Below, in pieces: positions 42,561 through 52,356 of a DNA stretch of 64,000 nt (position 1 is the first letter of the stretch; each line of letters starts with the position of its first letter). The position numbers were made by a program, and so were the translations under genes. Source of the stretch: Arsenophonus nilaparvatae (GTDB lineage: Bacteria > Pseudomonadota > Gammaproteobacteria > Enterobacterales > Enterobacteriaceae); NCBI RefSeq assembly GCF_000757905.1, contig NZ_JRLH01000001.1; one strand, 5' to 3'. The notes beneath the pieces were generated by a model. It had not been told where the DNA came from. It saw nothing but the letters and a program-made list of their open reading frames with translations, and made no database searches.

Positions 42561-45128
42561 TTGTATCTTTATATTGAGACACTAAAGCAAAGATTGGATG
42601 CGATCAATCAATTACGACTGGAACGAGCATCATCTTCTATGAATGAAGCGTTCAAGCATGTATATGGATTGCTGCCAGTTTTATTAAATTATCATCATCC
42701 CATGTTACCTGGTTATATAGAAGGTAATGTACCTGCTGGTGTCTGTTTTTTTGCGCCTGATGCTCAGCAAATTAATTGGTTAAAGCAGTTTGAGGCATAT
42801 CTTTTTTGTGAACTATCTTCACAACAAACCAATGGTGAATTACCTATTACAGGTATTTATTCCATGGGAAGTACATCATCAATCGGGCAAAGTGATGTTT
42901 CTGATTTAGATATTTGGGTATGTCATCAATCATGGTTAGATCAAGAAGAAAGACAACTGCTACAAAAAAAATGTACATTAATTGAGCAATGGGCGTCCTC
43001 GCTTGGTATAGATGTTACTTTCTTTTTAATTGATGAAAATCGTTTTCGCCACCATACGAGTGGTAGTTTGAGCGATGAAGATTGCGGAACAACACAACAT
43101 ATATTGCTATTGGATGAATTTTATCGTACAGCGGTTCGTATGGCTGGGAAACGTTTGCTATGGATGATGGTACCCGCAGAAGAAGAAGCCAATTATGATG
43201 AATATGTTTTATTTTTGTACGCGCGGGGAGTATTAACGCCAAATGAGTGGTTGGATTTAGGCGGCTTAGGTGAATTATCGGCTGAAGAGTATTTTGGTGC
43301 TAGCTTGTGGCAATTGTATAAAAGTGTTGATTCTCCTTATAAAGCGGTGCTGAAAAGTATTTTACTGGAAGCTTATTCCTGGAATTATCCGCATGGTATG
43401 TTGCTGGCAATGGAATTTAAGAAACGTTTGCATGCCGGGGAAATTGTTTCCTATGGTCTGGATGCCTATTGTTTAATGTTAGAACGCGTTACCCGTTATT
43501 TAATGGAAATCGGTGATTTTAAACGCCTTGATTTGATTCGTCGCTGTTTTTACCTCAAAGTTTGTGAAAAATTGTCTGATAAAAATAGTACCTCGGTGAG
43601 TGGTAGTTGGCGCAGGCAGGTGTTATCACAGCTTGTTACTTCATGGGAGTGGAATACAGAGCGATTAAGCGTCCTCGACAAACGAAATTATTGGAAAATA
43701 GCGCAGGTTCGAGATGCACATAATGAATTACTCGACACCATGATGCAAAGTTATCGTAATCTTATTCGCTTTGCCCGTCGTAATAATTTACGGATTAGTG
43801 CAAGCCCACAAGATATTGGTGTGTTGACAAGGAAATTGTATGCCGCCTTTGAAGTATTACCTGGCAAAGTCACTTTAGTTAATCCGCAAATTTCACCAGA
43901 TCTATCTGAAAGTCATCTTACTTTTATTTATGTTCCTGCTAGGCGCGCCAATCGCAGTGGTTGGTACTTATATAATAAGGCGCCAACTATTGATTCTATC
44001 ATTGGACACCAACCTTTAGAATATAACCGTTATCTTAGTAAATTAGTGGCATGGACTTACTTCAATGGTTTATTGACAGAACAATCCCATATTTATATTC
44101 ATAATGGTGGTTCACAATGTGATGAGAATAAATTACATCAATTTATTAATGATATAACCACAAATTTTCCTATTCGATTACTAGCACCCACACCAAAAGC
44201 TTTATATAGTCCCTGTGAAATTCGCCATTTAGCCATTATTGTTAATTTAGAGAAAGATCCGACAGCGGTGTTTTCTGATCAAATTATTCATTTTGATTTA
44301 CGTAAATTAGACATATTGAGTTTTGGTGATCCACCGCAATGCTTAGTGAGTAGTATTGATCTACTGTATCGTAACTCTTGGAATGAGGTAAGAACACTGC
44401 ATTTCTCCGGTGAGCAATCTATGTTGGAAGCATTAAAAACGATCCTGGGCAAAATGCATCAAGATGCTGAACTGCCAGATGTGGTTGAAGTTTTCTGCTA
44501 TAGCCAACATATGAGAGGGTTGATCGGTACACGTGTTCAACAGCTGGTTTCAGAATGTATTGAATTACGTCTATCAAGCAGTTGTAATGACTCAGGGCGT
44601 TTCAAGGCACTACGTATTGCAGGTCAGACTTGGGGATTATTTTTTGAGCGTTTGAATGTTTCAGTGCAGAAATTGGAAAATGCAGTCGAATTTTATGGTG
44701 CAATTTCTAATAATAAATTACATGGTTTGCCGATAAAATTGGATATAAAAGAAACTTATCATTTACCTTTAGTTGTTGATGGTTATGCCAGTGAAGGGAT
44801 TGTACAATTCTTCTTTGAGGATACAGAAGAGAATCATGGTTTTAATATCTATATTTTAGATGAAAAAAACCGGGTGGAAATTTATTCACACTGTGAAGGA
44901 AACAAAGAAGAACTTGTTAGGGATGTTAGCCGTTTTTACTCATCCTCACATTATCGTTCTACCTACCGTGCAAGTTTAGTTAATTTCAATTTACCGCAAT
45001 TTTATCAGATAATAAAAGTAGAAGATAAAAATCAAGTCATTCCTTATTTGTCTAGCTCATTTTCAAACTCACCGTTCAATGAGAATGTCTGTCGAGAAGA
45101 ATCAGGTATTAGTTTTTATATACATTAG
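42561..45128 (+). CDS. cyaA: Class I adenylate cyclase
   Basis: This 855-aa enzyme makes cAMP from ATP and is controlled by the glucose PTS in enterobacteria. The N-terminal catalytic domain includes PITGIYSMGSTSSIGQSDVSD and the acidic residues Asp115 and Asp117 (SDLDIWVCHQSW). The C-terminal regulatory half begins near residue 450. The start is TTG 42561, giving MYLYIETLKQRLDAINQLR as in E. coli, where a TTG start limits expression. AGG upstream is a weak ribosome site. Length is close to E. coli CyaA (848 aa); the last 25 residues differ. Confidence 0.97.
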   Translation: MYLYIETLKQRLDAINQLRLERASSSMNEAFKHVYGLLPVLLNYHHPMLPGYIEGNVPAGVCFFAPDAQQINWLKQFEAYLFCELSSQQTNGELPITGIYSMGSTSSIGQSDVSDLDIWVCHQSWLDQEERQLLQKKCTLIEQWASSLGIDVTFFLIDENRFRHHTSGSLSDEDCGTTQHILLLDEFYRTAVRMAGKRLLWMMVPAEEEANYDEYVLFLYARGVLTPNEWLDLGGLGELSAEEYFGASLWQLYKSVDSPYKAVLKSILLEAYSWNYPHGMLLAMEFKKRLHAGEIVSYGLDAYCLMLERVTRYLMEIGDFKRLDLIRRCFYLKVCEKLSDKNSTSVSGSWRRQVLSQLVTSWEWNTERLSVLDKRNYWKIAQVRDAHNELLDTMMQSYRNLIRFARRNNLRISASPQDIGVLTRKLYAAFEVLPGKVTLVNPQISPDLSESHLTFIYVPARRANRSGWYLYNKAPTIDSIIGHQPLEYNRYLSKLVAWTYFNGLLTEQSHIYIHNGGSQCDENKLHQFINDITTNFPIRLLAPTPKALYSPCEIRHLAIIVNLEKDPTAVFSDQIIHFDLRKLDILSFGDPPQCLVSSIDLLYRNSWNEVRTLHFSGEQSMLEALKTILGKMHQDAELPDVVEVFCYSQHMRGLIGTRVQQLVSECIELRLSSSCNDSGRFKALRIAGQTWGLFFERLNVSVQKLENAVEFYGAISNNKLHGLPIKLDIKETYHLPLVVDGYASEGIVQFFFEDTEENHGFNIYILDEKNRVEIYSHCEGNKEELVRDVSRFYSSSHYRSTYRASLVNFNLPQFYQIIKVEDKNQVIPYLSSSFSNSPFNENVCREESGISFYIH

Positions 45129-45158
45129 TAATAAAGAATGATATTTGTTTTTTCGCAG

Positions 45159-45482
45159 TTAGAGATCAAATGAAAATGGTTCACCACTTTGTTCACTAAT
45201 AGCATAGGCTAATATTTGGATAAAATTTTTATTACTGCGAGTACAATACCAATTGTCTATTTTATAATTAAAGTGGTAACCACCTGACCGTGTAGCTAGC
45301 CATATTTGATGGAGTGGTTCTTGGCGGTTGATAATAATTTTACTATCATTTTCGAAGGTTAGTGTCATAATACCGCCATGGGTTTCGCAATCGATATCAT
45401 TATTACCATCATACTGATCAAGTTGTTCTTCTATTTTATTCATCACTTTATCAACCAGTTGATGAAATTCTGTGTCTGTCAT
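45159..45482 (-). CDS. cyaY: Frataxin CyaY
   Basis: This 107-aa bacterial frataxin binds iron and modulates Fe-S cluster assembly by IscS. An acidic first helix is followed by the beta-sheet with the family signature NDSKIIINRQEPLHQIWLATRSGGYHF. I start at ATG 45480-45482 with GGAAA 7 nt upstream; the TTG two codons earlier would sit on that site. It is convergent with cyaA, with 30 bp between the stops, and divergent from lptM. Confidence 0.95.
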   Translation of the reverse strand: MTDTEFHQLVDKVMNKIEEQLDQYDGNNDIDCETHGGIMTLTFENDSKIIINRQEPLHQIWLATRSGGYHFNYKIDNWYCTRSNKNFIQILAYAISEQSGEPFSFDL

Positions 45483-45567
45483 CGTCAATTTCCTATTTGC
45501 TTTTCTACGCCTAACTGCGATTATAGATTATAAAGGATAATGATTTAAACATGCGGGCGTTAACATA

Positions 45568-45771
45568 ATGAAAAAATTACTTTGGCTATTTATGACATCG
45601 ATATCTTTAACCTTACTTTCTGCTTGTGGTTTGAAAGGGCCACTCTATTTTCCAGCAAAAGCAACAGCGGAGCAAAAGACTGAAAGTACGATATCGTCTA
45701 AAGAGACAGAACATCAATCGATACAGACCGAAACATTGCAAAAATCGAGTAATGATAAAATAGCCAATTGA
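45568..45771 (+). CDS. lptM: LPS assembly lipoprotein LptM (YifL)
   Basis: This 67-aa outer-membrane lipoprotein has a signal peptide and lipobox LLSAC with acylated Cys20, followed by the invariant GLKGPLYFP. In E. coli LptM joins the LptD/LptE translocon and promotes correct disulfide formation in LptD. The C-terminal half is low-complexity and polar. It lies immediately before dapF (17 bp), as in E. coli. Confidence 0.94.
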   Translation: MKKLLWLFMTSISLTLLSACGLKGPLYFPAKATAEQKTESTISSKETEHQSIQTETLQKSSNDKIAN

Positions 45772-45788
45772 TTAAGATGGAGTAGAAA

Positions 45789-46613
45789 ATGCAATTCTCC
45801 AAAATGCATGGTTTGGGTAACGATTTTATGGTGGTAGATGCCGTTACTCAGAATGTTTATTTTTCTCCTGAACTTATTTGTCGTTTATCAGATCGACATA
45901 AGGGAATTGGATTTGATCAGCTTTTAGTTGTTGAAGCACCTTATGATCCCGATCTTGATTTTCATTATCGTATTTTTAATGCCGATGGTAGTGAAGTGGC
46001 TCAATGTGGTAATGGTGCCCGTTGTTTTGCTCGTTTTGTTCGCCTTAAAAAACTGACCAATAAACGCGATATCAAGGTAAGTACTCAATCTGGCAGGTTG
46101 ACATTATCAGTAGCAGAAAATGAAGATGTTTGTGTCAATATGGGAGTTCCTGAGTTTGAGCCAAATAAAGTACCATTTAAAGCGCAAAAAGCTGAGAAAA
46201 CTTATATAATTAGAACTCAGCAACAAACAATATTATGTGGCGTGGTTTCTATCGGTAACCCTCATTGTGTATTACAGGTTGAAAATATTGACACGGCTGA
46301 AGTTGCTTTATTAGGGTCGATGCTTGAAAAGCATGAACGTTTTCCTGAGCGAGCTAATATAGGATTTATGCAGGTTATTGATCATGAACACATTCGATTA
46401 CGTGTACATGAACGTGGTGTAGGAGAAACACAGGCTTGTGGAAGTGGTGCCTGTGCTGCTGTTGCTATCGGTATTCAGCAAGGTTTATTAAAAAAAAATG
46501 TCCGTGTTGATTTACCTGGTGGCATGCTAAAAATTCGTTGGAATGGACTGGGTCATCCACTGTTTATGACAGGCCCTGCGACACATGTTTATGATGGTGT
46601 TATTCATTTCTAA
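45789..46613 (+). CDS. dapF: Diaminopimelate epimerase
   Basis: This 274-aa cofactor-free epimerase interconverts LL- and meso-diaminopimelate for lysine and peptidoglycan. The catalytic cysteines are Cys73 (AQCGNGARC) and Cys217 (ACGSGACAA), with the same numbering and length as E. coli DapF. GGAG lies before ATG 45789. It begins the conserved dapF-yigA-xerC-yigB-uvrD string. Confidence 0.97.
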   Translation: MQFSKMHGLGNDFMVVDAVTQNVYFSPELICRLSDRHKGIGFDQLLVVEAPYDPDLDFHYRIFNADGSEVAQCGNGARCFARFVRLKKLTNKRDIKVSTQSGRLTLSVAENEDVCVNMGVPEFEPNKVPFKAQKAEKTYIIRTQQQTILCGVVSIGNPHCVLQVENIDTAEVALLGSMLEKHERFPERANIGFMQVIDHEHIRLRVHERGVGETQACGSGACAAVAIGIQQGLLKKNVRVDLPGGMLKIRWNGLGHPLFMTGPATHVYDGVIHF

Positions 46614-46641
46614 GTTTTGTTTGGTTAAGAGGTCTTTTATT

Positions 46642-47346
46642 ATGGATAAAAAAGAAGCAGCATTTGATCCTCAACCTCTGTTAGATGATCAGACAGTCGT
46701 AAAATATCTAAAAAGCAATCCTCATTTTTTTATTCGCAATGCTGCTGCTGTTGAACAGATACGGGTTCCTCATCCGGTTCATCATGCGGTTTCATTAGTT
46801 GAATGGTCGATGAAACGTCAACGAGTTTATATCCAAAATCTGGAACAGGATATGCAACTATTGGTTGAGCAGGCGCGCAATAATGAAATACTATTTAATC
46901 GACTGTTAAAATTGGTTATTCAGCTATCAACGGCAGATGATTTTGCCGATTTTCAGCGACGTTTATATGCTTGGTCAAGAAGTTTTGGTTTGAGCGGTGC
47001 TTATATTCGCTTGTTTAGTGATTGTTGGCAGCTAGGCATACCAATGGATGCGCAAAAAGTTATGATTTCTCGTCAGGCATTTGAGCCTGTTCGTATTCAG
47101 CGATTTGGTGAAAAAAATCATTATCTTGGTACGTTAAATAATCCAGAAATATTATTATTAATGCCAGAGGCAAATCATGTCGGTTCGGTGGCTATTTCTT
47201 TATTAGGTCTTTATGGTAATTTAGGGATGGTGATCTTTAGTAGCCGCGATACTCAGCATTATCAAAAAGGGATGGGAACGACAATGCTTGACCACTTAGC
47301 CAAATTATTGCCCGATTTGCTATTACGCTGGGTAACTCGTGCATGA
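46642..47346 (+). CDS. yigA: DUF484 family protein YigA
   Basis: This 234-aa protein belongs to the DUF484 family, always found between dapF and xerC in enterobacteria; its function is unknown. The N-terminal part has VVKYLKSNPHFFIRN and a helical heptad-like stretch, followed by a GAF-like region ending in MLDHLAKLLPDLLLRW. I start at ATG 46642, 9 nt after GAGG; an in-frame upstream start would overlap dapF by 29 nt and add residues not in the family. It overlaps xerC by 4 nt. Confidence 0.92.
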   Translation: MDKKEAAFDPQPLLDDQTVVKYLKSNPHFFIRNAAAVEQIRVPHPVHHAVSLVEWSMKRQRVYIQNLEQDMQLLVEQARNNEILFNRLLKLVIQLSTADDFADFQRRLYAWSRSFGLSGAYIRLFSDCWQLGIPMDAQKVMISRQAFEPVRIQRFGEKNHYLGTLNNPEILLLMPEANHVGSVAISLLGLYGNLGMVIFSSRDTQHYQKGMGTTMLDHLAKLLPDLLLRWVTRA

Positions 47347-48257
47347 ATTCAACACGGCAAAGCTTGCAGCAGCGAATTGACGACTTTTTGCGTTACTTAC
47401 GTGTAGAACGGCAGCTAAGCCCCGTAACGATTATTAATTATCAACGCCAATTAATCATGTTAATGGACATGGCTATAAATATGAACATCAATGATTGGAC
47501 GCAATTAGAAACATCACATGTTCGTATGATGGTTGCAAAATGCCGCCGACAAGGATCACAGGCAGCGACTCTCGCTTTACGTCTTTCGTCATTAAGAAGT
47601 TTTTTAAATTGGTTAGTTGAGCAGGGCATATTAACCGCTAATCCAGCTAAAACCGTTAGAACGCCGAAAAATAAACGCCATTTACCAAAAAATATCGATG
47701 TAGATGAAGTCAATCAATTGCTAAATATTGATTTAGCAGATCCGCTATCTGTACGTGATAGAACCATGTTGGAAGTGATGTATGGCGCAGGATTGCGTTT
47801 ATCGGAACTGGTTAATTTGAATTGCCAACATCTGGATTTACCTAATGGTGAAGTTTGGGTTATGGGAAAAGGTAGTAAAGAACGGAAGATACCATTAGGA
47901 CGTATTGCGGTAGAATGGTTAATCCGTTGGCTTGAGATGCGCCAGCAATATGTTAAGCAAGACGAAGCTGTTTTTATCTCAATCCAAAGAGGAAAACGTA
48001 TTTCCGCTCGGAATGTACAAAAGCGTTTTGCATTATGGGGAATTCGTCAGAATGTGAGAAGTCATATTCATCCTCATAAACTTCGTCACTCTTTTGCCAC
48101 TCATATCCTGGAATCAAGTGGCGATTTAAGGGCAGTTCAAGAGTTACTAGGACATGCTAATCTTTCTACCACTCAAGTTTATACTCACCTAGATTTTCAG
48201 CATTTAGCCAAGGTTTATGATGTGGCTCATCCAAGGGCAAAAAGGGAGAAACCTTGA
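47343..48257 (+). CDS. xerC: Site-specific tyrosine recombinase XerC
   Basis: This 304-aa recombinase acts with XerD at dif to resolve chromosome dimers. The N-terminal SAM-like core-binding domain (residues 8-95) precedes the catalytic domain with Arg152, Lys176, His245, Arg248, His271 and nucleophile Tyr280 (LSTTQVYTHL). All catalytic residues are intact. It overlaps yigA (ATGA) and abuts yigB, as in E. coli. It is the chromosomal XerC, not a mobile-element integrase. Confidence 0.96.
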   Translation: MNSTRQSLQQRIDDFLRYLRVERQLSPVTIINYQRQLIMLMDMAINMNINDWTQLETSHVRMMVAKCRRQGSQAATLALRLSSLRSFLNWLVEQGILTANPAKTVRTPKNKRHLPKNIDVDEVNQLLNIDLADPLSVRDRTMLEVMYGAGLRLSELVNLNCQHLDLPNGEVWVMGKGSKERKIPLGRIAVEWLIRWLEMRQQYVKQDEAVFISIQRGKRISARNVQKRFALWGIRQNVRSHIHPHKLRHSFATHILESSGDLRAVQELLGHANLSTTQVYTHLDFQHLAKVYDVAHPRAKREKP

Positions 48258-48974
48258 ATGCATGTTTATCGGCAATTAACTTCTATTGCAGCGATTACCT
48301 TTGATTTGGATGATACACTATATGATAATCGCCCTGTTATTGCTAAAACTGAACAGGAATTATTAAATTTTATTCGTTGCTATGACGATCGCTTTAATAA
48401 ACTTCAATTTGCCGATTTGAAAAACTATCAAACGTTAATTGTTAATCAATATCCTGAAATTTATCATGATGTTACACAGTGTCGTTGGTTAGCAGTCAAG
48501 GCGTTACTTTGTCAGTATGGTTACGATCGGGAAGGATCTGCTGGTGGTGCTGACGATATAATGGCACACTTTTCTTATTGGCGTAGTCAAATCGTAGTCC
48601 CAGACGTGACCCATAAAATCTTATCTACCTTAGCCGAAAAATTCCCACTAGCGGTTATTACTAATGGCAATGCAGATCCGTATGCTTGTGGATTAGGCGA
48701 TTATTTTCAATTTGTTTTAAAAGCGGGGCCAGATGGACGCGCTAAACCGTTTAGTGATATGTATTATCTTGCTGCGCAGAAATTTAATATTGTAGTGGAT
48801 AAAATTTTACATGTCGGTGATGATTTAACAACCGATATTCAAGGTGCTTTACACAGTGGCATGCAAGCTTGTTGGATCAATACTAACAGTAGCAACTTAT
48901 TAGCCACCAATGAGAATGACATATTACCTCATATTGAGATCACCGGTTTAGCTTCACTCATTGCGCTGATATAA
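48258..48974 (+). CDS. yigB: HAD phosphatase YigB (FMN / riboflavin-pathway phosphatase)
   Basis: This 238-aa HAD-superfamily phosphatase has motif I FDLDDTLYDN, motif II ITNGN, the lysine in GRAKPFSD and motif IV HVGDDLTTD. E. coli YigB dephosphorylates FMN and the riboflavin intermediate ARPP. ATG 48258 directly follows the xerC stop. Confidence 0.93.
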   Translation: MHVYRQLTSIAAITFDLDDTLYDNRPVIAKTEQELLNFIRCYDDRFNKLQFADLKNYQTLIVNQYPEIYHDVTQCRWLAVKALLCQYGYDREGSAGGADDIMAHFSYWRSQIVVPDVTHKILSTLAEKFPLAVITNGNADPYACGLGDYFQFVLKAGPDGRAKPFSDMYYLAAQKFNIVVDKILHVGDDLTTDIQGALHSGMQACWINTNSSNLLATNENDILPHIEITGLASLIALI

Positions 48975-48983
48975 TCTTCTCAT

Positions 48984-48999
48984 CTGGTTAAAAACACAG
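48984..48999. promoter_or_regulatory. Candidate LexA box upstream of uvrD
   Basis: CTGGTTAAAAACACAG differs by one half-site base from the LexA pattern CTGT-N8-ACAG and lies 55 bp before the uvrD start. In E. coli uvrD is SOS-induced through a LexA box in the same gap. Confidence 0.45.
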
Positions 49000-49038
49000 T
49001 AGTGATTTATTGACTGCTCTCTTAATTTAATGGTAACC

Positions 49039-51201
49039 ATGAACGACTCATATTTACTTGAAAACTTAAATAATAAGCAACGCGAAGCTGTTGCTGCTCC
49101 TCGAACGAATATGTTAATACTTGCTGGCGCAGGTAGTGGTAAAACACGGGTACTGGTTCATCGAATTGCCTGGTTACTGACGGTTGATAAGGTTTCGCCT
49201 TTCTCGATTATGGCGGTGACATTTACCAATAAAGCAGCGGCTGAAATGCGTCATCGTATTAATGCGTTATTAGGTAGCGATCAAGGCGGTATGTGGGTAG
49301 GAACTTTTCATGGCCTGGCGCATCGTCTATTGCGGGCTCACTATTTGGATGCCAATTTACCGCAAGATTTCCAAATCTTAGATAGTGATGATCAATATCG
49401 TTTATTGCGTAGAATTATCAAGGCCATCAATCTGGATGAGAGTAAGTGGCCACCACGTCAGGCTATGTGGTACATCAATGCAAAAAAAGATGAAGGCTTG
49501 CGGCCACAGCATATTGAAAGTTATGGCAATCCAACAGAGGCGACGTGGCTGCGAGTTTATCAGGCTTATCAGGAAGCGTGTGATCGGGCCGGATTAGTTG
49601 ATTTTGCTGAACTTTTATTGCGTGCCCATGAAATGTGGCTGAAGAAACCGCATATACTACAACATTATCGTGAACGTTTTACCAATATTCTGGTTGATGA
49701 ATTTCAAGATACCAACAGTATCCAGTATGCCTGGATACGTATTTTGGCCGGTGATACTGGCAAGGTGATGATTGTTGGTGATGACGATCAGTCAATTTAT
49801 GGTTGGCGTGGCGCACAGGTAGAAAATATTCAACGTTTCTTGCAAGATTTTCCGGCGGCGGAAACTATTCGGCTAGAACAAAATTATCGTTCGACTAACA
49901 ATATTTTGAAGTCGGCTAATGCACTGATTGCCAATAATAATAACCGGTTAGGAAAAAATCTCTGGACAGAAGGGGCTGATGGTGAACCTATTTCGCTTTA
50001 TTGTGGCTTCAACGAGTTAGATGAAGCGCGTTATGTTGTTAGTCGTATTAAACAATGGCATGAGAAAGGTGGCGCTTTAAAGCAGTGCGCAATTCTTTAT
50101 CGCAGCAATGCACAATCACGAGTGCTTGAAGAAGCATTATTACAGTCTTCAATGCCTTATCGTATTTATGGTGGCCAACGCTTTTTTGAGCGACAGGAAA
50201 TTAAAGATGCGCTCTCTTATTTACGTTTGGTTGCTAACCGTAATGATGATGCATCATTTGAGCGAGTTGTTAATACACCAACTCGAGGTATCGGCGAACG
50301 AACTTTAGACACTGTTCGTCAGGCCGCGCGTGAAAAACAACTCACGCTTTGGGAAAGTTGTGAATATTTATTAGCTGAAAAAGTCCTTGGAGGCCGGGCG
50401 GCCGGGGCGATTGAACGGTTCCTTGAGCTAATTGATGCATTAGCTAAAGAAACGACGGATATGCCGTTACATGTTCAAACTGATCGCGTGATCCGCGACT
50501 CAGGTCTGCGGTCGATGTACCAGCAAGAAAAAGGCGAAAAAGCGCAAGCGCGGATTGAAAACCTTGAGGAGTTAGTCACAGCTACTCGTCAATTTAGTTA
50601 TCAAGAAGAAGATCAAGATTTAATGCCACTGCAAGCATTTTTGTCTCATGCTGCGTTGGAATCCGGTGAAGGGCAGGCGGAGTTACATCAAGATGCCGTT
50701 CAGTTAATGACGCTACATTCGGCAAAAGGTTTAGAATTTCCATTGGTTTTTATTGTTGGTATGGAAGAAGGTATGTTTCCAAGCCAAAGGAGTGCGGAAG
50801 AGAGCGGAGGGCTGGCAGAAGAAAGGCGATTGGCTTATGTTGGATTGACACGAGCGATGGAGAAATTGACGCTGACTTATGCGGAAAGCCGTCGATTATA
50901 TGGTAAAGAAGTCTACCATCGTCCTTCGCGTTTTATTGCCGAATTACCCACTGAATGTATTGAAGAAGTCCGTTTGCGTGCAACGGTTTCTCGTCCTATT
51001 AGTCATCAGCGACTTGGTACCCCAATTAATCGAAATGATAGTGGCTATGCATTAGGCCAACGGGTTCGTCATCCTAAGTTTGGTGAAGGAACTATTATTA
51101 ATTTGGAAGGGGATGGTGAGCGTTGCCGCTTGCAGATAGCTTTTCAGGGCGAAGGGATCAAATGGTTGGTTGCAGCTTATGCTAAATTAGAGTTGCAATA
51201 A
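49039..51201 (+). CDS. uvrD: DNA helicase II, UvrD
   Basis: This 720-aa SF1A 3'-5' helicase works in nucleotide excision repair and mismatch repair. Motifs: GAGSGKTRVLVHRI, AVTFTNKAAAEMR, ILVDEFQDTN, VGDDDQSIYGWRGA, LEQNYRST, LMTLHSAKGLEFPLVF, RRLAYVGLTRA. The C-terminal Tudor-like segment (VRHPKFGEGTIINLEGDGE) that contacts RNA polymerase is present. I start at ATG 49039, aligning with E. coli MDVSYLLDSLN and giving its length; ATG 49030 would add three residues, and neither has a clear ribosome site. Distinct from rep at 14135-16153. Confidence 0.95.
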   Translation: MNDSYLLENLNNKQREAVAAPRTNMLILAGAGSGKTRVLVHRIAWLLTVDKVSPFSIMAVTFTNKAAAEMRHRINALLGSDQGGMWVGTFHGLAHRLLRAHYLDANLPQDFQILDSDDQYRLLRRIIKAINLDESKWPPRQAMWYINAKKDEGLRPQHIESYGNPTEATWLRVYQAYQEACDRAGLVDFAELLLRAHEMWLKKPHILQHYRERFTNILVDEFQDTNSIQYAWIRILAGDTGKVMIVGDDDQSIYGWRGAQVENIQRFLQDFPAAETIRLEQNYRSTNNILKSANALIANNNNRLGKNLWTEGADGEPISLYCGFNELDEARYVVSRIKQWHEKGGALKQCAILYRSNAQSRVLEEALLQSSMPYRIYGGQRFFERQEIKDALSYLRLVANRNDDASFERVVNTPTRGIGERTLDTVRQAAREKQLTLWESCEYLLAEKVLGGRAAGAIERFLELIDALAKETTDMPLHVQTDRVIRDSGLRSMYQQEKGEKAQARIENLEELVTATRQFSYQEEDQDLMPLQAFLSHAALESGEGQAELHQDAVQLMTLHSAKGLEFPLVFIVGMEEGMFPSQRSAEESGGLAEERRLAYVGLTRAMEKLTLTYAESRRLYGKEVYHRPSRFIAELPTECIEEVRLRATVSRPISHQRLGTPINRNDSGYALGQRVRHPKFGEGTIINLEGDGERCRLQIAFQGEGIKWLVAAYAKLELQ

Positions 51202-51285
51202 AGAATGCTTGAAGTATGGGAATTTTTGTTACTAATTAACTGGCTATTATTTTGCTATTTGGGGTTCTGAAGGAGGCGCCATAAT

Positions 51286-52236
51286 ATGCTGCTGGCATTT
51301 AAATTAGACAACCACCGTTTGTCTCGCCTTGAGCTTGATGAAGGTGAAAAACTAACCGATGCGGTATGGATTGATTTAATGGAGCCTGATGAAAAAGAAC
51401 GGCAAACAGTGCAAACTGAATTGAAACAATTATTAGTAACCCCATCTGAATTAACCGATATTGAAGCATCGGCTCGTTTTTTTGAGGATGAGGATGGTTT
51501 ACATATTCATTCATTTTTTTATTATCAAGATAGTGATGAACATGTTAGTAATTCGACGGTTGCTTTCACTTTTCGTGATGGCCGTTTATATACCTTACGG
51601 GAGCGTGATCTGCCGGCTTTTCGTTTGTATCGTATGCGTTCAAGAAGTCAAAAGCTGATCGATGCTAATGCTTATGAATTATTTTTAGATTTATTTGAAA
51701 CCAAAATTGAGCAACTTGCTGATGTAATAGAAAATATTTATAGCGTATTGGAATCGTTAAGCCGGATTATTTTGGAAGGCAAACAAGGTGATGAACTCGA
51801 TAGCGCACTTTCTAGTTTAGCGGAACAAGAAGATATTGGCTGGAAAGTGCGGTTGTGTTTGATGGACAGTCAACGAGCATTAAATTTTTTGATCCGCCGA
51901 GCAAGATTACCGGCAGGTCAATTAGAGCAAGCGAGAGACATTTTACGTGATATTGAATCACTGCTACCTCATAATGAATCACTATTTCAAAAAGTAAATT
52001 TTCTTATGCAAGCGGCAATGGGTTTTATTAATATTGAGCAGAGTCGAATTATTAAAATTTTCTCCGTTGTTTCTGTGGTCTTTTTACCGCCGACGCTGGT
52101 GGCGTCCAGTTACGGTATGAATTTTGAATTTATGCCTGAATTAGGCTGGCGTTTTGGCTATCCGGCAGCAATTATATTGATGATTATTGCCGGGCTGGCA
52201 CCTTATCTTTATTTTAAACGTAAGAATTGGCTTTGA
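51286..52236 (+). CDS. corA: Magnesium/cobalt transporter CorA
   Basis: This 316-aa pentameric channel takes up Mg2+ (and Co2+, Ni2+). A large N-terminal cytoplasmic funnel is followed by two C-terminal membrane helices, with the selectivity motif YGMNFEFMPEL between them. Length equals E. coli CorA. A strong AGGAGG site precedes ATG 51286. It follows uvrD, as in E. coli. Confidence 0.97.
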   Translation: MLLAFKLDNHRLSRLELDEGEKLTDAVWIDLMEPDEKERQTVQTELKQLLVTPSELTDIEASARFFEDEDGLHIHSFFYYQDSDEHVSNSTVAFTFRDGRLYTLRERDLPAFRLYRMRSRSQKLIDANAYELFLDLFETKIEQLADVIENIYSVLESLSRIILEGKQGDELDSALSSLAEQEDIGWKVRLCLMDSQRALNFLIRRARLPAGQLEQARDILRDIESLLPHNESLFQKVNFLMQAAMGFINIEQSRIIKIFSVVSVVFLPPTLVASSYGMNFEFMPELGWRFGYPAAIILMIIAGLAPYLYFKRKNWL

Positions 52237-52356
52237 ATTTATCAGATAAATAAAGATAACTTGAGTAAAGTAGAAAGGCCAGCTTAATAACATAAGCTTC
52301 ATATAACGTTTATTTAAAATAGATTTTTATTATGGTCTTAGCTTGGTTATTTATAT

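Noticed and set aside
47343..48257. Tyrosine recombinase as a sign of an integrated element
   Set aside because: Sequence and neighbours (dapF-yigA-xerC-yigB-uvrD) identify the housekeeping XerC.
52281..52298. Inverted repeat AGCTTA-ATAACA-TAAGCT after corA as a terminator
   Set aside because: The stem is AT-rich, only 6 bp, and no T run follows; not convincing.
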